Source: an uncultured bacterium (GTDB lineage: Bacteria > Bacteroidota > Bacteroidia > Bacteroidales > Bacteroidaceae). From it: a DNA stretch of 9,616 bases. Positions 7,151-9,616 of the stretch are shown here, piece after piece (the first letter of the stretch is position 1; the number at the start of each line of letters is the position of its first letter). The stretch lies in NCBI GenBank assembly GCA_905215575.1, contig CAJMQV010000069.1, positions 1 to 9,616 on the forward strand. Direction: 5' to 3'. Under the pieces are notes generated by a model. That model was not told the origin of the DNA and did no database searches. It was given only the letters and a program-made list of their open reading frames with translations. Position numbers and translations under genes: made by a program.

Positions 7151-8950
7151 ATGAGAGCAGAACAGACAGAACTGACCATCTTTGAGCGCTTGCTCCTGTG
7201 GCGTAGAAAACATTTCAGTGAGCGTACTTTTATTCTGATGCTCAGTTTTATGGTGGGTATTCTGACAGCCTGCGCAGCCTTGATCCTGAAAGAACTGATT
7301 CATAAAATCCAGTTCTTTCTGACGAATCAGTTTGATGCGACCGGATCAAACTGGCTTTATCTGGTGTATCCGGTGATCGGTATTTTCCTGACCGGCTTGT
7401 TTGTGCGTTATGTGGTGAAGGACGATATCAGTCATGGTGTCACCAAAATCCTTTTTGCCATTGCTCAGAAACAAAGCAAAATCAAGGGGCATAACACGTG
7501 GTCAAGCGTGTTGGCCAGTGCCATCACCATCGGTTTTGGTGGTTCTGTAGGAGCTGAGGCGCCAATTGTGCTTACCGGTTCGGCCATCGGTTCGAATCTG
7601 GGAAGCGTGTTCCGCATGAACAGCAAGACGTTGATGCTGCTTGTGGGATGTGGAGCTGCCGGTGCCGTATCGGGCATCTTCAAAGCTCCTATTGCCGGAC
7701 TGGTGTTTACGCTGGAGGTTCTGATGATCGATCTGACGATGGCTTCCCTGTTGCCTTTGCTGATTTCCTGCGTTACAGCCGCCGGACTTACCTTTGCCGT
7801 GTCGGGTATGGGTACTGTCTTTGAATTTCATATGCAGGATGCTTTCCGTGTGGACCGTATTCCGGCTTACATTCTGTTGGGTATATTCTGCGGTCTGGTG
7901 TCTTTGTATTTTACGCGGACCATGAACTCCTTGGAGGATGTGTTCCGTAAATACAGCAACCCCTATGTGAAGCTGCTCATCGGAGGTTCTATCCTGAGTA
8001 TTCTGATTTACCTGCTTCCTTCGCTTTATGGTGAAGGTTACGAACTGATAGCCCTGTTGATGAATGGCAACGGGCCGGAGGACTGGAACAGTGCTATGGA
8101 GAACTCCCTGTTTTATGGTCACGGTAATCTGCTTCTGTTGTATCTGACTCTGGTTCTACTGTTTAAGGTTTTTGCTTCTACTGCCACCAATGGTGGAGGC
8201 GGTTGTGGAGGAATCTTTGCACCAAGTCTTTTCTTGGGATGTATTTCCGGCTTTATCTTTTCACGTGTGTGGAACATCAATTCCATGATGAATGTGTATG
8301 TTCCGGAAAAGAACTTTGCCATGTTGGGTATGTGCGGTCTGATGAGTGGAGTGATGCACGCGCCGCTGACGGGTATTTTCCTGATTGCCGAACTGACGGG
8401 AGGTTATCAGTTGTTCATGCCGCTGATGATTGTGTCGGTTTGTTCTTATCTTACCATCATCGCTTTTGAGCCGCACAGTATTTATTCCATGCGACTGGCA
8501 AAGAAAGGACAGTTGCTTACCCATCATAAAGACCGTGCCATTCTTACCTTGATGAGCTTGGATACGGTGATCGACAAATATGATGAGTATTTGACTCCTC
8601 AGATGAATTTAGGAGAGTTGGTGCGCATTATCTCCTCATCAAAAAGAGATGTGTTTCCGGTGGTGGACAAGAGTAACGTGCTGATCGGTATCATCTATCT
8701 GGATGATGTCCGTCACATCATGTTCCGTCAGGAATTGTATCATCGCTTTACGGTGGGCGAGCTGATGCAGGAATATCCTGCCCGGTTGAGCATCAATGAT
8801 TCTATGGATGTGGTGGTCGCTACTTTTGATAAAACCAATGCCTGGACGCTTCCGGTGGTGGATGACGATGGCGTTTTTGTCGGATTTATCCGTAAATCCA
8901 AGGTGTTTACGAACTACAGACAGTTGCTGGCCGACTTGTCTGATGATTAA
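7151..8950 (+). CDS. ClC family chloride channel/antiporter with two C-terminal CBS domains
   Basis: Inner-membrane anion-transport protein of 599 residues: a ClC transmembrane domain (about 25-450) followed by a cytosolic pair of CBS domains (about 468-525 and 534-593) that usually sense nucleotides or ionic state. Conserved ClC landmarks are GGSVGAEAP at 130-138 with the external gating glutamate E136, GIFAP at 354-358, and Y445 in the PHSIYS stretch, matching the anion-coordinating tyrosine of E. coli ClC. Differences from that antiporter: the first selectivity loop reads SHGV (94-97), with His at the central-serine position; the gating motif is AEAP in place of REGP; and TLEV (187-190) has Val at the internal proton-glutamate position. 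ClC channels also carry Val there. Transport mode and ion are therefore open. An AGAGGT element at 7142-7147 may act as a ribosome site. The gene lies between tsaC and fmt with 15-nt gaps. Confidence 0.92.
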   Translation: MRAEQTELTIFERLLLWRRKHFSERTFILMLSFMVGILTACAALILKELIHKIQFFLTNQFDATGSNWLYLVYPVIGIFLTGLFVRYVVKDDISHGVTKILFAIAQKQSKIKGHNTWSSVLASAITIGFGGSVGAEAPIVLTGSAIGSNLGSVFRMNSKTLMLLVGCGAAGAVSGIFKAPIAGLVFTLEVLMIDLTMASLLPLLISCVTAAGLTFAVSGMGTVFEFHMQDAFRVDRIPAYILLGIFCGLVSLYFTRTMNSLEDVFRKYSNPYVKLLIGGSILSILIYLLPSLYGEGYELIALLMNGNGPEDWNSAMENSLFYGHGNLLLLYLTLVLLFKVFASTATNGGGGCGGIFAPSLFLGCISGFIFSRVWNINSMMNVYVPEKNFAMLGMCGLMSGVMHAPLTGIFLIAELTGGYQLFMPLMIVSVCSYLTIIAFEPHSIYSMRLAKKGQLLTHHKDRAILTLMSLDTVIDKYDEYLTPQMNLGELVRIISSSKRDVFPVVDKSNVLIGIIYLDDVRHIMFRQELYHRFTVGELMQEYPARLSINDSMDVVVATFDKTNAWTLPVVDDDGVFVGFIRKSKVFTNYRQLLADLSDD

Positions 8951-8952
8951 TT

Positions 8953-8957
8953 AGGAG
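8953..8957 (+). promoter_or_regulatory. Shine-Dalgarno sequence of fmt
   Basis: AGGAG, 8 nt before the fmt ATG at 8966, is a good match to the anti-Shine-Dalgarno of 16S rRNA. Such sites are sparse in Bacteroidota, so this one helps fix the fmt start. Confidence 0.5.
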
Positions 8958-8965
8958 AAGATTTT

Positions 8966-9616
8966 ATGGAAAAGAAAGATTTGAGAATCGTATATATGGG
9001 TACACCGGATTTTGCGGTGGAAAGCCTGAAACGCCTGGTAGAGGGCGGATATAATGTGGTGGGTGTCATTACCATGCCCGACAAACCGATGGGCCGCCAT
9101 CAGGAAACGCTTCAGCCCAGCGCCGTAAAGAAGTATGCGGTGGAGCAGGGATTGCGTATCCTTCAGCCGGTAAGTCTGAAAGATCCGGAGTTTATCGAAG
9201 AGTTGCGTTCGCTTCAGGCCGACTTGCAGATTGTCGTGGCGTTCCGTATGCTGCCGGAGGTGGTGTGGAATATGCCGCCTATGGGTACTTTCAATCTGCA
9301 CGCCTCTCTGTTGCCGCAGTACCGCGGTGCCGCTCCGATCAACTGGGCGGTAATCAACGGAGAAAAAGAAACCGGTATTACCACCTTCTTTCTGAAGCAT
9401 GAAATTGATACCGGAGCCGTAATTCAGCAGGTGCGTATTCCAATTCTGGAAACCGATAATGTGGGCGATGTGCACGACAAACTGATGATGCTTGGCGGAC
9501 AGCTGGTGACCGATACGGTGGATCGTATTCTGGATAGAACCGTAAAGGCAATACCTCAGGAGGAAATGGAACCCGGTGCGGAGTTGAAGCCGGCCCCGAA
9601 GATTTTCAAGGAAACC
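8966..9616 (+). CDS. fmt: Methionyl-tRNA formyltransferase (3' part cut by window end)
   Basis: Transfers a formyl group from 10-formyltetrahydrofolate to the methionine on initiator tRNA, in the cytosol. The visible 217 residues hold the whole catalytic domain. VYMGTPDFAV is at 9-18. The folate-binding region includes the FNLHASLLPQYRGAAPINW stretch at 109-127. The catalytic set N110, H112 and D148 (in HEIDTGAV) corresponds to N106, H108 and D144 of E. coli Fmt. A loop with MPDKPMGRHQ at 37-46 matches the tRNA-acceptor-contacting loop region. The frame stays open to the last base; about 100 further residues forming the C-terminal tRNA-binding domain are expected beyond the window. It starts 15 nt after the ClC stop. 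It belongs functionally with prfC and tsaC. Confidence 0.95.
   Translation, partial: MEKKDLRIVYMGTPDFAVESLKRLVEGGYNVVGVITMPDKPMGRHQETLQPSAVKKYAVEQGLRILQPVSLKDPEFIEELRSLQADLQIVVAFRMLPEVVWNMPPMGTFNLHASLLPQYRGAAPINWAVINGEKETGITTFFLKHEIDTGAVIQQVRIPILETDNVGDVHDKLMMLGGQLVTDTVDRILDRTVKAIPQEEMEPGAELKPAPKIFKET

Larger units (their letters stand above)
2888..9616 (+). other. Putative seven-gene operon, lysE to fmt
   Basis: Seven same-strand genes follow each other with gaps of 0, 8, 19, 15, 15 and 15 nt. I find no terminator hairpin or -7 promoter match in these gaps. A single transcript starting near 2860 and running past the right edge is the simplest reading. Internal promoters inside coding sequence cannot be excluded. 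Confidence 0.7.

Noticed and set aside
7502..8122. 206-codon - strand open frame inside the ClC gene
   Set aside because: The product is His/Gln/Arg-rich low-complexity sequence typical of antisense reading of a membrane-protein gene.
8951..9475. 174-codon - strand open frame opposite fmt
   Set aside because: fmt on the + strand has all catalytic residues in order; the reverse frame is a His-rich shadow.
1..9616. CRISPR arrays, tRNA/rRNA genes, insertion sequences, phage or defence genes
   Set aside because: No regularly spaced repeats, cloverleaf sequences, transposase motifs or terminal inverted repeats were seen; all sizeable genes belong to known core families.

Overview
The window looks like chromosomal DNA from a gut-type Bacteroidales (Bacteroides/Phocaeicola-like). 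The evidence is a DUF5723 outer-membrane protein and a DUF4924 protein (both families essentially confined to Bacteroidota), AT-rich leaders with few Shine-Dalgarno sequences, and a TAnnTTTG-type -7 promoter element. Species cannot be resolved by eye. I see no mobile element, phage gene, CRISPR array, tRNA or rRNA; it reads as core genome.

Layout. (1) 1-1475, + strand: a DUF5723 family exported beta-barrel-like protein whose visible frame has no ATG at the expected signal-peptide start. (2) 1476-1758: a convergent intergenic region holding a one-way terminator for the DUF5723 gene, a 22-bp imperfect tandem repeat, and a 19-bp-stem bidirectional terminator. (3) 1759-2727, - strand: a ROK-family sugar kinase with intact active-site and zinc motifs, with its promoter element at 2760-2767. 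(4) 2728-2887: the divergent promoter region between the kinase and the genes to the right. (5) 2888-9616, + strand: a run of seven tightly packed genes, LysE-family exporter, DUF4924, rfbD, prfC, tsaC-like, ClC anion transporter and fmt (cut by the right edge). Gaps are 0, 8, 19, 15, 15 and 15 nt, which strongly suggests one long transcript.

Functionally the right-hand run mixes translation genes (release factor 3, threonylcarbamoyl-AMP synthase for tRNA t6A, and methionyl-tRNA formyltransferase) with dTDP-rhamnose synthesis, an exporter, a two-CBS-domain ClC protein and an uncharacterised small cytosolic protein. This looks like a housekeeping or growth-linked operon more than a dedicated pathway.

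Nothing here makes a convincing new system. The points most worth a second look are the ClC protein's ion-pathway substitutions (His at the central-serine position, Val at the internal proton-glutamate position), the damaged or unconventional 5' end of the DUF5723 gene, the DUF4924 gene that starts directly after the lysE stop codon, and the small inverted and direct repeats in the two intergenic regions.
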